From the NCBI GenBank assembly GCA_016936435.1, contig JAFGXX010000129.1, positions 1-36,064 on the forward strand: 36,064 nucleotides of DNA. Reading direction: 5' to 3'. Of the stretch, positions 1 through 9,560 are shown in pieces (within the stretch, counting starts at the first letter, position 1; every line of letters begins with the position of its first letter). Below the pieces are notes generated by a model that saw nothing but the letters and a program-made list of their open reading frames with translations, ran no database searches and was not told the DNA's origin. A program made the position numbers and the translations under genes. This DNA comes from Bacteroidales bacterium. GTDB taxonomy: Bacteria; Bacteroidota; Bacteroidia; Bacteroidales; VadinHA17.

Positions 1-264
1 AGGCTGAATACCCATAATCAGTTCCTTGAAGCCCAGATGACATTCGGCGTAGCCGGGACTGTGGTACTTTTATTATTACTCTTTCTTCCTGTCTTTTTCA
101 GAAACCGGATGATATACCCTCAGGCCTTGCTTGCCCTGATAAGTCTTACGGTTTGTTTTCTTCTGATTGAATCGATGTTCAACCGTCAGTGGGGCATCAT
201 GTTTTTTCTTCTTTTTGTAAACCTTCTTGCGTTAAAAAATATAGATGATAAATTCGCAGGTTGA
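1..264 (+). CDS. O-antigen ligase / Wzy-like polymerase, C-terminal end (5' truncated by window)
   Basis: The open frame runs in from base 1, so only about the last 87 residues are present. The visible part starts with an NTHNQFLE motif, which is the conserved end of the large periplasmic loop in O-antigen ligase/polymerase (Wzy_C) proteins. Two or three hydrophobic helices follow, and the protein ends LLALKNIDDKFAG. The first ATG in frame (base 37) is internal and not a start. The family joins or polymerises surface glycans at the inner membrane. The next gene is a polyprenyl-phosphate sugar-phosphate transferase and a Wzz-like gene follows, which supports a polysaccharide locus extending to the left. 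Exact substrate unknown. Confidence 0.75.
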   Translation, partial: RLNTHNQFLEAQMTFGVAGTVVLLLLLFLPVFFRNRMIYPQALLALISLTVCFLLIESMFNRQWGIMFFLLFVNLLALKNIDDKFAG

Positions 265-302
265 ATAAAAAGACTAAATTTACTAAAGAATTTTATTTGT
301 TT

Positions 303-1382
303 ATGCTGCCTGATTTTACTGATATTCTAATAATATTTCTGGGATTTCTGCTGGCCTTTGTAATTACATTCTTTGGAATTCCCAGGGTTATCAGACTATC
401 CCGGCAGAAAGGTTTATACGATATTCCGGGAACACGAACTTCACACTTTGAACCCACACCGCGGCTCGGTGGCGCCATGATCTTCGCGGGAGTAATCCTG
501 ACTTCAGTACTGTTTACCGATTTTGAGAATGCTGCCAAACTAAAATACCTTATTGCCGGTATGCTGATACTGTTCTTCATTGGCATAAAGGACGATATTA
601 TAACACTCACTCCGCCGAAAAAAATCCTGGGTCAGCTTTTTGCCTCAGGAATTATAGTGATACCTGGAAATATCAGAATTATTGATTGTTATGCCTTCTT
701 TGGCCTTGAGACGCTCTCAACAACCTTCAGCATAATATTCTCCATCATGTTATTTATGGCTCTCATCAACAGCATAAACCTTATCGACGGTATCGACGGA
801 CTGGCTGCAGGTGTAGGCATAATAGCATCAACGGCATTCGGAATCTGGTTCTTTCTTTTCGGACATATTTCTATGGCCGTCATCTGTGTGTCACTTCTCG
901 GGTCTCTTATAGCTTTTCTTTACTTCAATGTTTTTAGCAAAAAAAATAAGATATTTCTTGGTGATACGGGCTCCCAGCTCATAGGATTCCTCCTTGCCGT
1001 ATTTGCTGTTTCCATCCTTGAACTTAACGCCTCATTCAGCGGCAGCGAGAAGCTCGCAACAGCACCGGCAATTGTCCTGTCAATTTTGATTGTCCCGGTA
1101 ACTGACACTCTCAGAGTGATATTTATCCGACTGCGTAATAAAAAATCTATCTTTAAAGCCGATCATAACCACATCCACCATGCAGTGCTCAGCGTGTCAA
1201 AAACACACCTCGAAGCTTCACTTACAATCCTTGCCGTGAATATCGTCCTGATTGTTCTTACATTAATTTTCAGGTCTCTCGGAAATACGATACTGTTTAT
1301 TTCCCTTGCCCTCCTGAGCACAATATTGATATACCTGTTAAACTATTACAGCCACAGGAATAAAAAAGTCACAGAAAGATAA
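303..1382 (+). CDS. Glycosyltransferase family 4, WecA/MraY-type undecaprenyl-phosphate sugar-1-phosphate transferase
   Basis: Multi-pass membrane enzyme that starts a glycan by moving a sugar-1-phosphate from a UDP-sugar onto undecaprenyl phosphate. Family signatures are present in order: RLGGAMIF after the first helix, the DD pair in GIKDD, NLIDGIDGLA (catalytic NxxxDxxD), FLGDTGS, and the basic HNHIHH loop that marks WecA-type rather than MraY enzymes. I chose the ATG at 303, which begins MLPDFTD just before the first helix. A TTG at 261 overlaps the upstream stop codon and would add 14 residues, several of them lysines, which fits poorly with a periplasmic N-terminus. It is probably co-transcribed with the ligase. 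The sugar cannot be told from sequence. Confidence 0.88.
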   Translation: MLPDFTDILIIFLGFLLAFVITFFGIPRVIRLSRQKGLYDIPGTRTSHFEPTPRLGGAMIFAGVILTSVLFTDFENAAKLKYLIAGMLILFFIGIKDDIITLTPPKKILGQLFASGIIVIPGNIRIIDCYAFFGLETLSTTFSIIFSIMLFMALINSINLIDGIDGLAAGVGIIASTAFGIWFFLFGHISMAVICVSLLGSLIAFLYFNVFSKKNKIFLGDTGSQLIGFLLAVFAVSILELNASFSGSEKLATAPAIVLSILIVPVTDTLRVIFIRLRNKKSIFKADHNHIHHAVLSVSKTHLEASLTILAVNIVLIVLTLIFRSLGNTILFISLALLSTILIYLLNYYSHRNKKVTER

Positions 1383-1388
1383 TAGCGC

Positions 1389-2390
1389 TTATTTGTATTT
1401 TTCAAAAACACCCCTCAGTCCTTTCCTGTTCGCATTTAAAATCAGGATTAAAAGAGTGAGAATAAAGATGACAGGAACTACCCGAACAGCATAATAACTG
1501 CCCCCGTTAGTTCTTCGTGCGGGAACGGAAAAATCACTGAGTACGGTAATAACTTCTTTATAAAGGTTTAAATCAGTTTCCAGCAACTGTTTTCTTGCAT
1601 AAAGAGAATAAATATCATCGATAACCAGCTGAGTTGCATGTTCCTGAAGGAAAATCATCTGACCCCCTTCTTTCGGCTGAATATTTCTGGTCTCTTCAAA
1701 GTATTTTACTTTCTGAAGACTGTCGAGGAGCAAAAGATCGTAATCGATCCTCGAAATAAGTTCTTCATTCTGCTCTATCCTGTTTTGATTTCTCTGGTGC
1801 AAAAGTGAGTCAGATTTGATGTATTTTATCAGCCCGTTTCTTATGTTGTCGAGATAATCAGGGTCCTTTATTTTAACTCTTACGTTGAAGCGGTCCATCA
1901 TCATTACATTCAGCGTATCATAAACATTATGTTTTCTTTTATAGTCTACTTTGTCCGGAATCCCGTCATTATTATTGTCTATTATCCAGAAAGCATCAAT
2001 GTCTCTGATGTTTTCAATCATCTCATTGTCGAGTGAAAGCAGTTCCTGCAGTTTTGTTTTGTTTCTTTCCCTGCAGTAAATATGAAGCTTGTTAATTTTT
2101 TCGATAAGGTCAGAATTGGTTCCGACATTGGTTCTGAAAACAATGTTCGACTGATACAGCGGCGGGGTTGTATACCTGAAAAGATAGGAAAGCCCAATTC
2201 CGATAAGACCGCTTAATAACAGGGGCAGCCAGTTACGCAACAGGAAGACTAAAGATATTATCACTCCTCTTCCAAGTGCATTTAATCCTTTGAGCAACCA
2301 TCTTCCCAGTTGACTGAAAAGGTCAAGAAGATCTATCTCGTCAATGCTGTTGTTATGAACAGAGTTCTTCTTATCCATAAGATCATTCAT
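1389..2390 (-). CDS. Wzz-like polysaccharide chain-length / co-polymerase membrane protein
   Basis: 333 residues with the Wzz plan: a short cytoplasmic N-terminus, a hydrophobic segment around residues 41-72, a long periplasmic region rich in helices, and a C-terminal helix around 299-318 ending in a basic tail. The periplasmic part holds a DxNxDGxxD loop at residues 138-146 (DNNNDGIPD), like the calcium loops of thrombospondin type-3 repeats and unexpected for Wzz. The family sets the length of surface glycan chains together with Wzy. It lies convergent to the transferase gene, 6 bases from its stop, and 48 bases downstream of the nucleoside phosphorylase on the same strand. Wzz membership rests on architecture and location more than on strong motifs. 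Confidence 0.65.
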   Translation of the reverse strand: MNDLMDKKNSVHNNSIDEIDLLDLFSQLGRWLLKGLNALGRGVIISLVFLLRNWLPLLLSGLIGIGLSYLFRYTTPPLYQSNIVFRTNVGTNSDLIEKINKLHIYCRERNKTKLQELLSLDNEMIENIRDIDAFWIIDNNNDGIPDKVDYKRKHNVYDTLNVMMMDRFNVRVKIKDPDYLDNIRNGLIKYIKSDSLLHQRNQNRIEQNEELISRIDYDLLLLDSLQKVKYFEETRNIQPKEGGQMIFLQEHATQLVIDDIYSLYARKQLLETDLNLYKEVITVLSDFSVPARRTNGGSYYAVRVVPVIFILTLLILILNANRKGLRGVFEKYK

Positions 2391-2438
2391 TGGTACAGAA
2401 CAAATTTAGAAATATTTCAGGTTTCTCCAACTCCGGTC

Positions 2439-3305
2439 TCAAATTACCTGCAAGACCTTAAGCGCAAGGTCCTTCATCAACGGTTTGTAATCTTTGATGA
2501 ATTCTCCTGTTACCCTGTTGCCAATTACAAGACACAGTGTCAGAGCCCTATGACCCAGCAGCCCTGCCAGACCGTAAATTGCCGAACTTTCCATTTCGTA
2601 ATTAGCAATAATCCTTCCTTTTAGAGAAAATTCAGCGAGCTTCCTGTTTATATCGGGATCAAACGTACGAAGCCTTAGTTCTCTTCCCTGAGGGGCGTAG
2701 AAACCGGGGGCAGAGATCGTTATTCCCCTGATGAATTTTTCGTTGCTGAAAAGAGATACGAGCTCTTTGCTGGCGTTTACAGCATAAGGATATGAAAAGG
2801 TATCAGGCCATTCAAGATACTGAACCAGAACATCAGAAAGAAAAGTGTCAAGCAGCCAGTCATAACCCTCGTAAAAATGAAGCAGTCCGTCAAATCCCAC
2901 TGCCGTTTCTGTCAGCACTACAGAACCCGCAGGAACGTCAGCCCTGATCCCCCCCGATGTTCCAAGCCTGATGAACGTCAGAGATACTGGTTCTTCTTTT
3001 GCTTTCCCGGTGGAAAGATCTATGTTGACAAGGGCATCAAGCTCATTTATGAGGATGTCGATATTGTCGGTGCCGATCCCCGATGAGATTATGGTTATTT
3101 CACCGCTGTTATCGAAACTTCCCGTCACGGTTTTGAATTCCCTGTTTTCCTTTCTCACCCTTACTTCGGACAGAAGCTCCGAAAGCATATCAACACGCCC
3201 AGGATCACCTACAATAATTATCCTGTCGGAAATATCATCGGGATAGAGGTTAAGATGAAAGATAGCCCCATCGCCCGAGGTAATAAGTTCGGTTTCCTTT
3301 TGCAT
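2439..3305 (-). CDS. Nucleoside phosphorylase (uridine/purine nucleoside phosphorylase family)
   Basis: 288-residue cytoplasmic enzyme of the PNP/UDP phosphorylase superfamily, which splits nucleosides with phosphate to a base and ribose-1-phosphate. Signatures: IIIVGDPGRVD near the N-terminus (phosphate binding), the RLGTSGGI stretch (second phosphate site), and NYEMESSAIYGLAGLLG, whose MES motif contacts the ribose. The sequence resembles the uridine-phosphorylase-like group common in Bacteroidota, but base specificity cannot be fixed from these motifs. The start MQKETELI is the first ATG of the frame. The neighbours give no clear metabolic hint. Confidence 0.85.
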   Translation of the reverse strand: MQKETELITSGDGAIFHLNLYPDDISDRIIIVGDPGRVDMLSELLSEVRVRKENREFKTVTGSFDNSGEITIISSGIGTDNIDILINELDALVNIDLSTGKAKEEPVSLTFIRLGTSGGIRADVPAGSVVLTETAVGFDGLLHFYEGYDWLLDTFLSDVLVQYLEWPDTFSYPYAVNASKELVSLFSNEKFIRGITISAPGFYAPQGRELRLRTFDPDINRKLAEFSLKGRIIANYEMESSAIYGLAGLLGHRALTLCLVIGNRVTGEFIKDYKPLMKDLALKVLQVI

Positions 3306-3350
3306 AACTTAAGATTGAAGGACAAATTTACAATTTTCCTTTCAGGACTG

Positions 3351-4676
3351 CTAATTGTAATAATTCATAATGCTTCCTGATATCAGGTTAAGGGATATCT
3401 CTGCCAGCTTTGTCTGGTATTGAACTGAGAGCAGGCTCTCCCTGGCGTCGAGAAGACTCTTCTGAACCTCGCGGAGGTCTATTCCCGAAAGGCTGCCGAG
3501 TTTGTATCTTTCCATGGCTATGGAGAGATTCTCGGTGGCAGTCTGGAGATTCTGTCTTTCGAGTTCGATAAGCCGCAGGAAATTGCTGTAAGCACTGTAA
3601 ATGGTTAAAAGATCTGCTTTTACGCCCTGCTCAAGCTCCTGGTACCTGAGATCAGTGTTTTGAAGTATTATCGAGGAATTGCGGATGTTCCTTCTTTGAT
3701 TCAGACCGTCAAAAATGTTGAATCCCAGAGTAAGGCCATAGCTGAGCCCGTTCGTCATCTGATTCGACGATGAACCTGAAGAGTAGGTGTTGAAATTGTA
3801 GTTGTATCCCGATGAAGCTGTCAGATAGGGATAGGACCTCGACTTTGCAAGTGTATAGTCATATTCTGAAACAATCCTGTCAGATCTGGCAATCTGAAGG
3901 CCGGTATTTTTTTCAAGTGTTTCGCTCAGAAGTTTTTCATACAGAAGTTCATGATCCACTTCTATGGTTGTATCCCTTGTTGTAAACTGATTGTTCAGGT
4001 CTTCAACTGCCATGAGCTCGTTCAGCCTTACCTGTGCGGCGTGAACAGTCTCACACTGCTTTGAAAGTCTTGAACTGTCAGCATTAAGGTAAACCCTCGA
4101 CTGAAGCACCTGTAACTTCGAGCTGCTTCCGAGGAGATATCTGTCTTCGTCAATTCTCAGCCTTTCTTTCGACAATGAAACTGCATATTTAAGGTTTTCA
4201 AGTAGCTTAACCTGCTGAATATAGTTGTAATATGCAGCTATGATGTCGGAAACAAGATTCTCTATGGCAAACTGTGTGTTCAGTTCTCCCTTATTTTTCA
4301 GCTCCCCCAGTTTGCGGTAAGTAGTTGTTACACTGAAACCATCAAATATTGTTAATCCGAGACTTACAGATGCAGCGCTGGTAGTGTTGTGAATGTTATT
4401 TGAAAAAGTACTGTTCGTATCCCCGACATTTGTCCTGATATCGTTCAGTGTTCCGCTGTGCCTGCCGCTTAGATCGAGTGACGGAAGATACCCGGCATTG
4501 CCTATGGTATGGTTGTTTCCGGCAATGGTTTCGTTGTTCCTGGTAATCAGCAGGGAATAGTTTCTGTCAAGTCCGGTTTTAATGCAATCCTTTACGTTAT
4601 ATATTTTCTGCGCAAAAGTTTGGTTTACAGACAGTAAAACAGAAAGGCTAAGCAGAAGCAACCGTGTTTTCATCAT
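3351..4676 (-). CDS. TolC family outer membrane efflux protein
   Basis: About 441 residues with a signal peptide (MKTRLLLLSLSVLLSV then NQTFAQ) and the two-fold helical repeat of TolC-type channels: long amphipathic helices with conserved starts such as NLSIAMERYKLGSLSGIDLREVQ. It forms the outer membrane duct of a tripartite pump. It is the third gene of an operon after the adaptor and RND pump and overlaps the end of the pump gene. A GTG at 4694 gives six more residues, but the double ATG at 4676/4673 sits directly before the signal peptide, so I prefer it. It could also serve the C39 exporter further along, which has no outer membrane partner in this window; that is inference. Confidence 0.9.
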   Translation of the reverse strand: MMKTRLLLLSLSVLLSVNQTFAQKIYNVKDCIKTGLDRNYSLLITRNNETIAGNNHTIGNAGYLPSLDLSGRHSGTLNDIRTNVGDTNSTFSNNIHNTTSAASVSLGLTIFDGFSVTTTYRKLGELKNKGELNTQFAIENLVSDIIAAYYNYIQQVKLLENLKYAVSLSKERLRIDEDRYLLGSSSKLQVLQSRVYLNADSSRLSKQCETVHAAQVRLNELMAVEDLNNQFTTRDTTIEVDHELLYEKLLSETLEKNTGLQIARSDRIVSEYDYTLAKSRSYPYLTASSGYNYNFNTYSSGSSSNQMTNGLSYGLTLGFNIFDGLNQRRNIRNSSIILQNTDLRYQELEQGVKADLLTIYSAYSNFLRLIELERQNLQTATENLSIAMERYKLGSLSGIDLREVQKSLLDARESLLSVQYQTKLAEISLNLISGSIMNYYN

Positions 4677-7600
4677 TGTTCTTTTTTGTTTCACTCGAAA
4701 TGTAGGTATAGATTGCAGGAACTATAAAAAGTGTAAGCATCGTTGCGAATATCATTCCTCCGACTACAGCCGTACCCATTGCGACGCGGCTCTGTGCTCC
4801 TTCGCCAAGTCCCAGAGCCAGCGGCAGAATACCCAGGATTGTGGCAAGGCTGGTCATGAGTATGGGGCGGAAACGTGAAGCAGCTGCATATTTTATTGCT
4901 TCATATTTTGGCATACCGGCATTTTTTCTCTGATTTGCAAATTCAACCAGGAGAATCCCGTTTTTGGAGACCAGCCCGATTAGCATTATAAGTCCTATCT
5001 GGCTGAAAATGTTCATGGTGATATCAAAATACCACATGAACACCAGGGCACCGGTTAGAGCAAGTGGCACAGTCATCATAACAATCAGCGGATCCTTAAA
5101 ACTCTCAAACTGAGCGGCAAGAACGAGGAATATAAGCACAAGAGCCAGTGCGAATGCAAACATAAGGCTCGATGAACTTTCCATGAAGTCTTTGGAGTCT
5201 CCGGCAAGAGCAGTACGGAATGAATCGTCGAGAACATCCTTCGCTATCCTGTCCATCTCTTCCAATCCTTCACTTATTGTTTTTCCCCTGGCAAGACCGG
5301 CGGAGACTGTTGCGGCAACAAACCTGTTATACCGGTATAGCTGGGGAGGTGCTGTCTCTTCAGTAAGGGTTACAAGATTATCGAACTGGATCATTTCCCC
5401 CCTGTCATTTCTGACGTAGAGAGATTTAAGGTCGAGAGGCTTGTTGCGGTCTGAACGCGCAAGTTCTCCGAGTATCTGGTATTGTTTTCCGTTCATGAAA
5501 AAATAACCGAAACGCTGCCCGCTCAATGCAAGCTGGAGGGTCTGTCCGATGCTTTGGGTTGAAACCCCCAGAGTTGTGGCTTTATCGCGGTTGATGTGTA
5601 TTCTCAGTTCGGGCTTTGTGAACTTAAGGTTGACATCAGCCATCTGAAGGATTTCACTTTCACTGACTCTGGCCATGAATTCAGGAAGTATCTCTCTCAG
5701 TTTCTCGATGGAGGTTGCCTGAAGAACATACTGTACAGGCATTCCTGCTCGCCTGCTTCCGAAGGTAGATTGCTGCTGGACAAAAGATCTGGCTTTGGTT
5801 TTGGTCCTCAGGTCGACTGCAAGCTCATCGGCAATCTCCTGCTGTGACCGTTCCCTTTCATCAGGTGTTTCAAGCATTATCCTGATAATGGCAAAACTGC
5901 CACCCCGAACCATCTGTGTGAAGCTTAGTCTTTCCGGTACTTTCTCCTCGACAAATTTCGCGATGTCATCTGAATAGCCAAGCATGTATTCATAGGTGGC
6001 TCCTTCAGGTGCCGACATATTTACGGATACCTGTGAACGGTCCTCGAGAGGAGCCATCTCAGCAGGTATTGTCTTCCAGAGAAGAATGACAAGGCCCAGG
6101 GAAACAAAAAGTATTACAAGTGCCCATCTGCGATGTTCAAGAAATATCGCCAATGTATCCTGGTACCATTTGTTAAGCCTCTCAAAGAATTTTTCGGTTT
6201 TTCTGAAAAACCAGCTGTGGCGCTTTTCATGACGAAGAAGCTTTGTTGACACCATAGGTGTAAGTGAGAGAGCAAGAAATGCTGAAATTGTTACAGCTCC
6301 TGCCATAACAATACTGAACTCCCTGAAAAGCCTTCCCGTTATACCCTGAAGGAATACTATCGGGAAAAAAACAGAAACAAGAGTTATTGTGGTTGAAATA
6401 ATTGCAAAATATATCTCCTTCGAGCCCTTTAGTCCTGCTTCGATGGGAGGCAGTCCCGATTCCACTTTCACGTATATGTTTTCCATAACAACAATGGCGT
6501 CGTCAACCACAATTCCGATTGCAAGGACTATTGCCAGCAGGGTAAGAACGTTTATTGTAAATCCCGCCACATACATGATAAAAAATGATCCGACAAGAGA
6601 AATCGGAATTACAAGAATAGGGATCAGCGTAGCCCTCCAGCTTCTCAGAAAGACATAAATAATAATCACAACAAGGATAAAGGCTATGTAAATAGTACTC
6701 TCCACTTCCCTTATCGATGAACGGATATATTTGGTGTTGTCGTAGTTTACATTGATCATTACGTCATCGGGAAGATCCTTTTTAATGTAGTCAAGCCTTC
6801 TGTATACTTCATCAACGATATCAATATGATTCGAACCAGGCTGGGGTACAATAACAACCTGTACCATGGGCACTCCGTCTCTTTTCAGAATTCCCCTGAT
6901 ATCTTCAGGCCCAAGCTCAGCCCTGCCAATATCACTGAATCTCACTATATTGCTTCCCGACTGTTTTATTATCAGATCGTTAAACTCTTTTGGGGTGGTC
7001 ATAAGTCCAAGAGTCCTTATCGTAAGCTGCGTATTGGTACCCTCTATTGAACCTGAGGGAAGTTCGACATTCTCGCGGCTTATCGCATTCCTGACATCCA
7101 TTGGTGTCAAACCGTATCCGGCAAGTTTTGCCGGATCCATCCAAAGGCGCATCGAATACCTTTTTTCTCCGAAGATATTGACCCCGCTCACACCCGATAT
7201 TGTCTGTAACTGCTGCTTCAGTGTCAGGTCTGCAATTTCAGAAAGCTGCAGCAATGATCTTTTGCTGCTTTCAACTGTCAGGAATAATATAGGGTTCGCA
7301 TCTGCGTCAGCTTTTGAAACAGTTGAGGGATCACAATCCCGGGGCAGATACCTGGTAGCCTGAGATACTTTGTCTCTCACGTCGTTTGCAGCTGTCTCGA
7401 GATCGACTGAAAGTTCAAATTCGACGGTAATATTGCTTCTTCCCTGGCTGCTTACGCTTGTAAGGGTGCGGACTCCGGGAATACCATTGATATTCTGTTC
7501 AAGGGGTTCTGTGATCTGTGTCTCTATGACATCAGAATTTGCACCGGGATAGGATGTGCTTACCGTTATTATTGCAGGATCGACACTTGGAAATTCCCGT

Positions 7601-7701
7601 ATTCCGAGATATGTAAAACCTACAAACCCGAATAGCAGTATTACGATAGCAAATACTGAAGCCAGTACCGGTCTGTTTATGCTTGTTGATGATATACTCA
7701 T
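4648..7701 (-). CDS. RND multidrug efflux pump, HAE1/AcrB type
   Basis: 1017 residues, full length for an inner-membrane RND transporter. A helix follows the short N-terminus, then a large periplasmic porter domain (GIPGVRTLTSVSSQGRS region), helices 2-6, a second porter domain and helices 8-12. The proton-relay residues are visible: the DD pair in LAIGIVVDDAIVVMEN on helix 4 and the lysine in GLVSKNGILLVEFANQ on helix 10. The pump exports hydrophobic compounds using the proton gradient, with the adaptor and TolC encoded on either side. The gap to the adaptor gene is 18 bases. No TetR- or MarR-type regulator is adjacent. Confidence 0.95.
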   Translation of the reverse strand: MSISSTSINRPVLASVFAIVILLFGFVGFTYLGIREFPSVDPAIITVSTSYPGANSDVIETQITEPLEQNINGIPGVRTLTSVSSQGRSNITVEFELSVDLETAANDVRDKVSQATRYLPRDCDPSTVSKADADANPILFLTVESSKRSLLQLSEIADLTLKQQLQTISGVSGVNIFGEKRYSMRLWMDPAKLAGYGLTPMDVRNAISRENVELPSGSIEGTNTQLTIRTLGLMTTPKEFNDLIIKQSGSNIVRFSDIGRAELGPEDIRGILKRDGVPMVQVVIVPQPGSNHIDIVDEVYRRLDYIKKDLPDDVMINVNYDNTKYIRSSIREVESTIYIAFILVVIIIYVFLRSWRATLIPILVIPISLVGSFFIMYVAGFTINVLTLLAIVLAIGIVVDDAIVVMENIYVKVESGLPPIEAGLKGSKEIYFAIISTTITLVSVFFPIVFLQGITGRLFREFSIVMAGAVTISAFLALSLTPMVSTKLLRHEKRHSWFFRKTEKFFERLNKWYQDTLAIFLEHRRWALVILFVSLGLVILLWKTIPAEMAPLEDRSQVSVNMSAPEGATYEYMLGYSDDIAKFVEEKVPERLSFTQMVRGGSFAIIRIMLETPDERERSQQEIADELAVDLRTKTKARSFVQQQSTFGSRRAGMPVQYVLQATSIEKLREILPEFMARVSESEILQMADVNLKFTKPELRIHINRDKATTLGVSTQSIGQTLQLALSGQRFGYFFMNGKQYQILGELARSDRNKPLDLKSLYVRNDRGEMIQFDNLVTLTEETAPPQLYRYNRFVAATVSAGLARGKTISEGLEEMDRIAKDVLDDSFRTALAGDSKDFMESSSSLMFAFALALVLIFLVLAAQFESFKDPLIVMMTVPLALTGALVFMWYFDITMNIFSQIGLIMLIGLVSKNGILLVEFANQRKNAGMPKYEAIKYAAASRFRPILMTSLATILGILPLALGLGEGAQSRVAMGTAVVGGMIFATMLTLFIVPAIYTYISSETKKNNDENTVASA

Positions 7702-7719
7702 TTCACCTGTATTGGCTGA

Positions 7720-8844
7720 TTACTGATTAATTATAAGAGTGTCAAGGACAACAGGCAATCCCTGCCGGAGTTGAAGTATTCCGGTTGTAATGAGCGTATC
7801 GCCGAATTTAAGTCCGTCAGTTATCTGTACCAGTGATTCGGTACGAAGACCTGTTGTAACTCTGCTGATTGCTGCCTTTCCCTTTCTGTAAACATAAACC
7901 ATTTCACCTTCCATCTCAGGAGTGATGGCTTCACTCGGAATGGCAATGGTATTGTCGATCTTTGAAAGGAGCAGGGTAACGGGTGCGAAACGTCCTGGTT
8001 TAAGCTCCTCATTCCTGTTCGGATGAAGGGCTCTGATCGTAATTGTACGTGTCTCTTCATCCAGTCTCGGATCAACTGCATATACTGATGCTTCGTATAT
8101 CTTGTTGTCGCCCTCCAGGGTAAAGGTCACCGGGAAACCGATATTCACCTGATTGGCATACCTTTCCGATATTGAGAAATCGATCTTAATAGGACTTATT
8201 TTAACCAGCCTGGCGATCTTTGTCGAAGGATTGGCATAGCTTCCTTCGCTAAGGTAGCGCATACCTATAATTCCGTCGAAGGGAGCGTAAAGTTCAGTTT
8301 CCGATATCCTGGCCTTTATAAGATTTATATCTGCCTCCATCGTTTGCAGTTCGGTTACAATCTGGTCATAACTTTCCTGGCTTATTGCATCTTTCTCAAG
8401 AAGCGAACGCTGTCTGAATTCCTTTTCCTCCAACAATTTTTTCTGGGCCATAAGCTTCTGAAGCTGTGCCTGCAATGGTTTGTCATTCATTTTTGCCAGG
8501 AGATCGCCTTTTTTAACCCGGGTTCCTTCGGCAAAATTGATCCCGACGATTTTTCCCGAGGTTTCAAACGCAAGATCGACCTCTTCATCAGGCCTGAGCT
8601 GACCTGTGCTTCGGTACAGATCGCTCATGCTCGTCGGTTCAATCAGGAATCCGCTGACATTCAGCATCTGACGTCCTGCCGCAAAGCTTCCTCTGCCACC
8701 CTGTCCTGGATTCGGACCTGCAGGGGCCTGGTCTTTCTTGCTGAACAGATTACTCAACAGCGGTTTATACTTGGGATAAAATATAATGGCTGCTATTGTA
8801 AAAATCAGCAATACCGTAATTGTACGCTTAGAATTATTCTTCAT
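7720..8844 (-). CDS. RND efflux periplasmic adaptor subunit (membrane fusion protein)
   Basis: 374 residues. N-terminal helix (residues about 8-24) as membrane anchor or signal, a Gly/Gln-rich linker, then the lipoyl half-motif ending in FAEGTRVKKGDLLAKMND, an alpha-hairpin (KKLLEEKEFRQRSLLEKDAISQ region), the second lipoyl half (ELYAPFDGIIGMRYLSEGSY), a beta-barrel and a membrane-proximal domain. It bridges the RND pump and TolC. First gene of the operon; a TACATTTG element lies about 90 bases upstream of the start on the same strand. Confidence 0.93.
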   Translation of the reverse strand: MKNNSKRTITVLLIFTIAAIIFYPKYKPLLSNLFSKKDQAPAGPNPGQGGRGSFAAGRQMLNVSGFLIEPTSMSDLYRSTGQLRPDEEVDLAFETSGKIVGINFAEGTRVKKGDLLAKMNDKPLQAQLQKLMAQKKLLEEKEFRQRSLLEKDAISQESYDQIVTELQTMEADINLIKARISETELYAPFDGIIGMRYLSEGSYANPSTKIARLVKISPIKIDFSISERYANQVNIGFPVTFTLEGDNKIYEASVYAVDPRLDEETRTITIRALHPNRNEELKPGRFAPVTLLLSKIDNTIAIPSEAITPEMEGEMVYVYRKGKAAISRVTTGLRTESLVQITDGLKFGDTLITTGILQLRQGLPVVLDTLIINQ

Positions 8845-8933
8845 AAAGCCTGATTATGTATTTTTATCATTTGTTTTAACCGCCACTTATTCTGCGTTAG
8901 AACGTATCCGGCAGCCCTGATTTCTGAACTTCA

Positions 8934-8941
8934 CAAATGTA
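8934..8941 (-). promoter_or_regulatory. Bacteroidetes-type -7 element TACATTTG before the efflux operon
   Basis: Reads TACATTTG on the minus strand, matching TAnnTTTG. No clear TTTG -33 element is seen at the usual 19-21 base distance. A transcript would start near 8926 and have a leader of about 80 bases before the adaptor gene. The intergenic stretch 8845-9092 holds this element, an AT-rich hairpin near 8995 and the promoter of the next gene, but no gene that I can see. Confidence 0.45.
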
Positions 8942-9064
8942 GATAATTTGAACGTCACATAGTTTCAGGGTTGTTTAAAATAGTGTTAAAATATCATAAA
9001 AATTTTATAGTTAACGATTTGAATATTCCTTCGTTCTGTAAAACATTCCTGGATTAAAAACAAT

Positions 9065-9072
9065 TATTTTTG
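9065..9072 (+). promoter_or_regulatory. -7 element TATTTTTG before the DUF4293 gene
   Basis: Matches TAnnTTTG 21 bases before the ATG at 9093, so the leader would be only about 15 bases long. No good -33 element is evident. Confidence 0.45.
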
Positions 9073-9092
9073 TAATCTAAAAACTGATCGCC

Positions 9093-9560
9093 ATGTTCCA
9101 GAGAATTCAGACACTTTACCTGATACTGACAACTATATTGTCGGGGATATTCCTTAACTGTCATATAATAAAATTCCCCGACGGACAAAAAAACATTCTG
9201 TCGATAGGTTCCGGCGGGCTGAGTCTGACCAACAGCACGGGAGGAAAGGAAACGTTGTATATTCTCCTGCTGATAACCATCGTTGTCCTGGGAATATTCC
9301 TGATATCTTTAACCACGGTGTTCCTCTATAGAAAGAGAAGGACTCAGATGAAACTTGCGGCTGTATGTATCGTGCTTTCCTGTATACTGATCCTGGCTTC
9401 GGCATACTACTATGCAAATGTTGCGATGAACTATGAAGGTTCGTTCCGGCCCGGTTTTAATATTCTGGTGGGGCCCCTGATTCTCATTCTCTCATGGCTC
9501 TCTTACAGGGGAATAAGAAAAGATGAAGAACTGGTAAAGTCTTACGACAGACTGCGCTAA
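9093..9560 (+). CDS. DUF4293 family four-helix membrane protein
   Basis: 155 residues starting [20 protein letters not shown], with four predicted membrane helices (about 7-23, 51-73, 85-105, 120-137) and a charged C-terminal tail. This is the pattern of DUF4293, a small Bacteroidota-restricted family of unknown function, often written as a gene near housekeeping loci. It converges on pyrI and the two stop codons share the bases CTAA, so the genes overlap by 4 bases. No catalytic residues are apparent. Confidence 0.8.
   Translation: MFQRIQTLYLILTTILSGIFLNCHIIKFPDGQKNILSIGSGGLSLTNSTGGKETLYILLLITIVVLGIFLISLTTVFLYRKRRTQMKLAAVCIVLSCILILASAYYYANVAMNYEGSFRPGFNILVGPLILILSWLSYRGIRKDEELVKSYDRLR

Noticed and set aside
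6866-7363. 165-residue open frame opposite the RND pump gene
   Set aside because: Shadow of a strongly conserved coding region; composition and lack of motifs show it is not a gene.
8344-8853. 169-residue open frame opposite the adaptor gene
   Set aside because: Antisense shadow of the adaptor, which has clear lipoyl and hairpin motifs.
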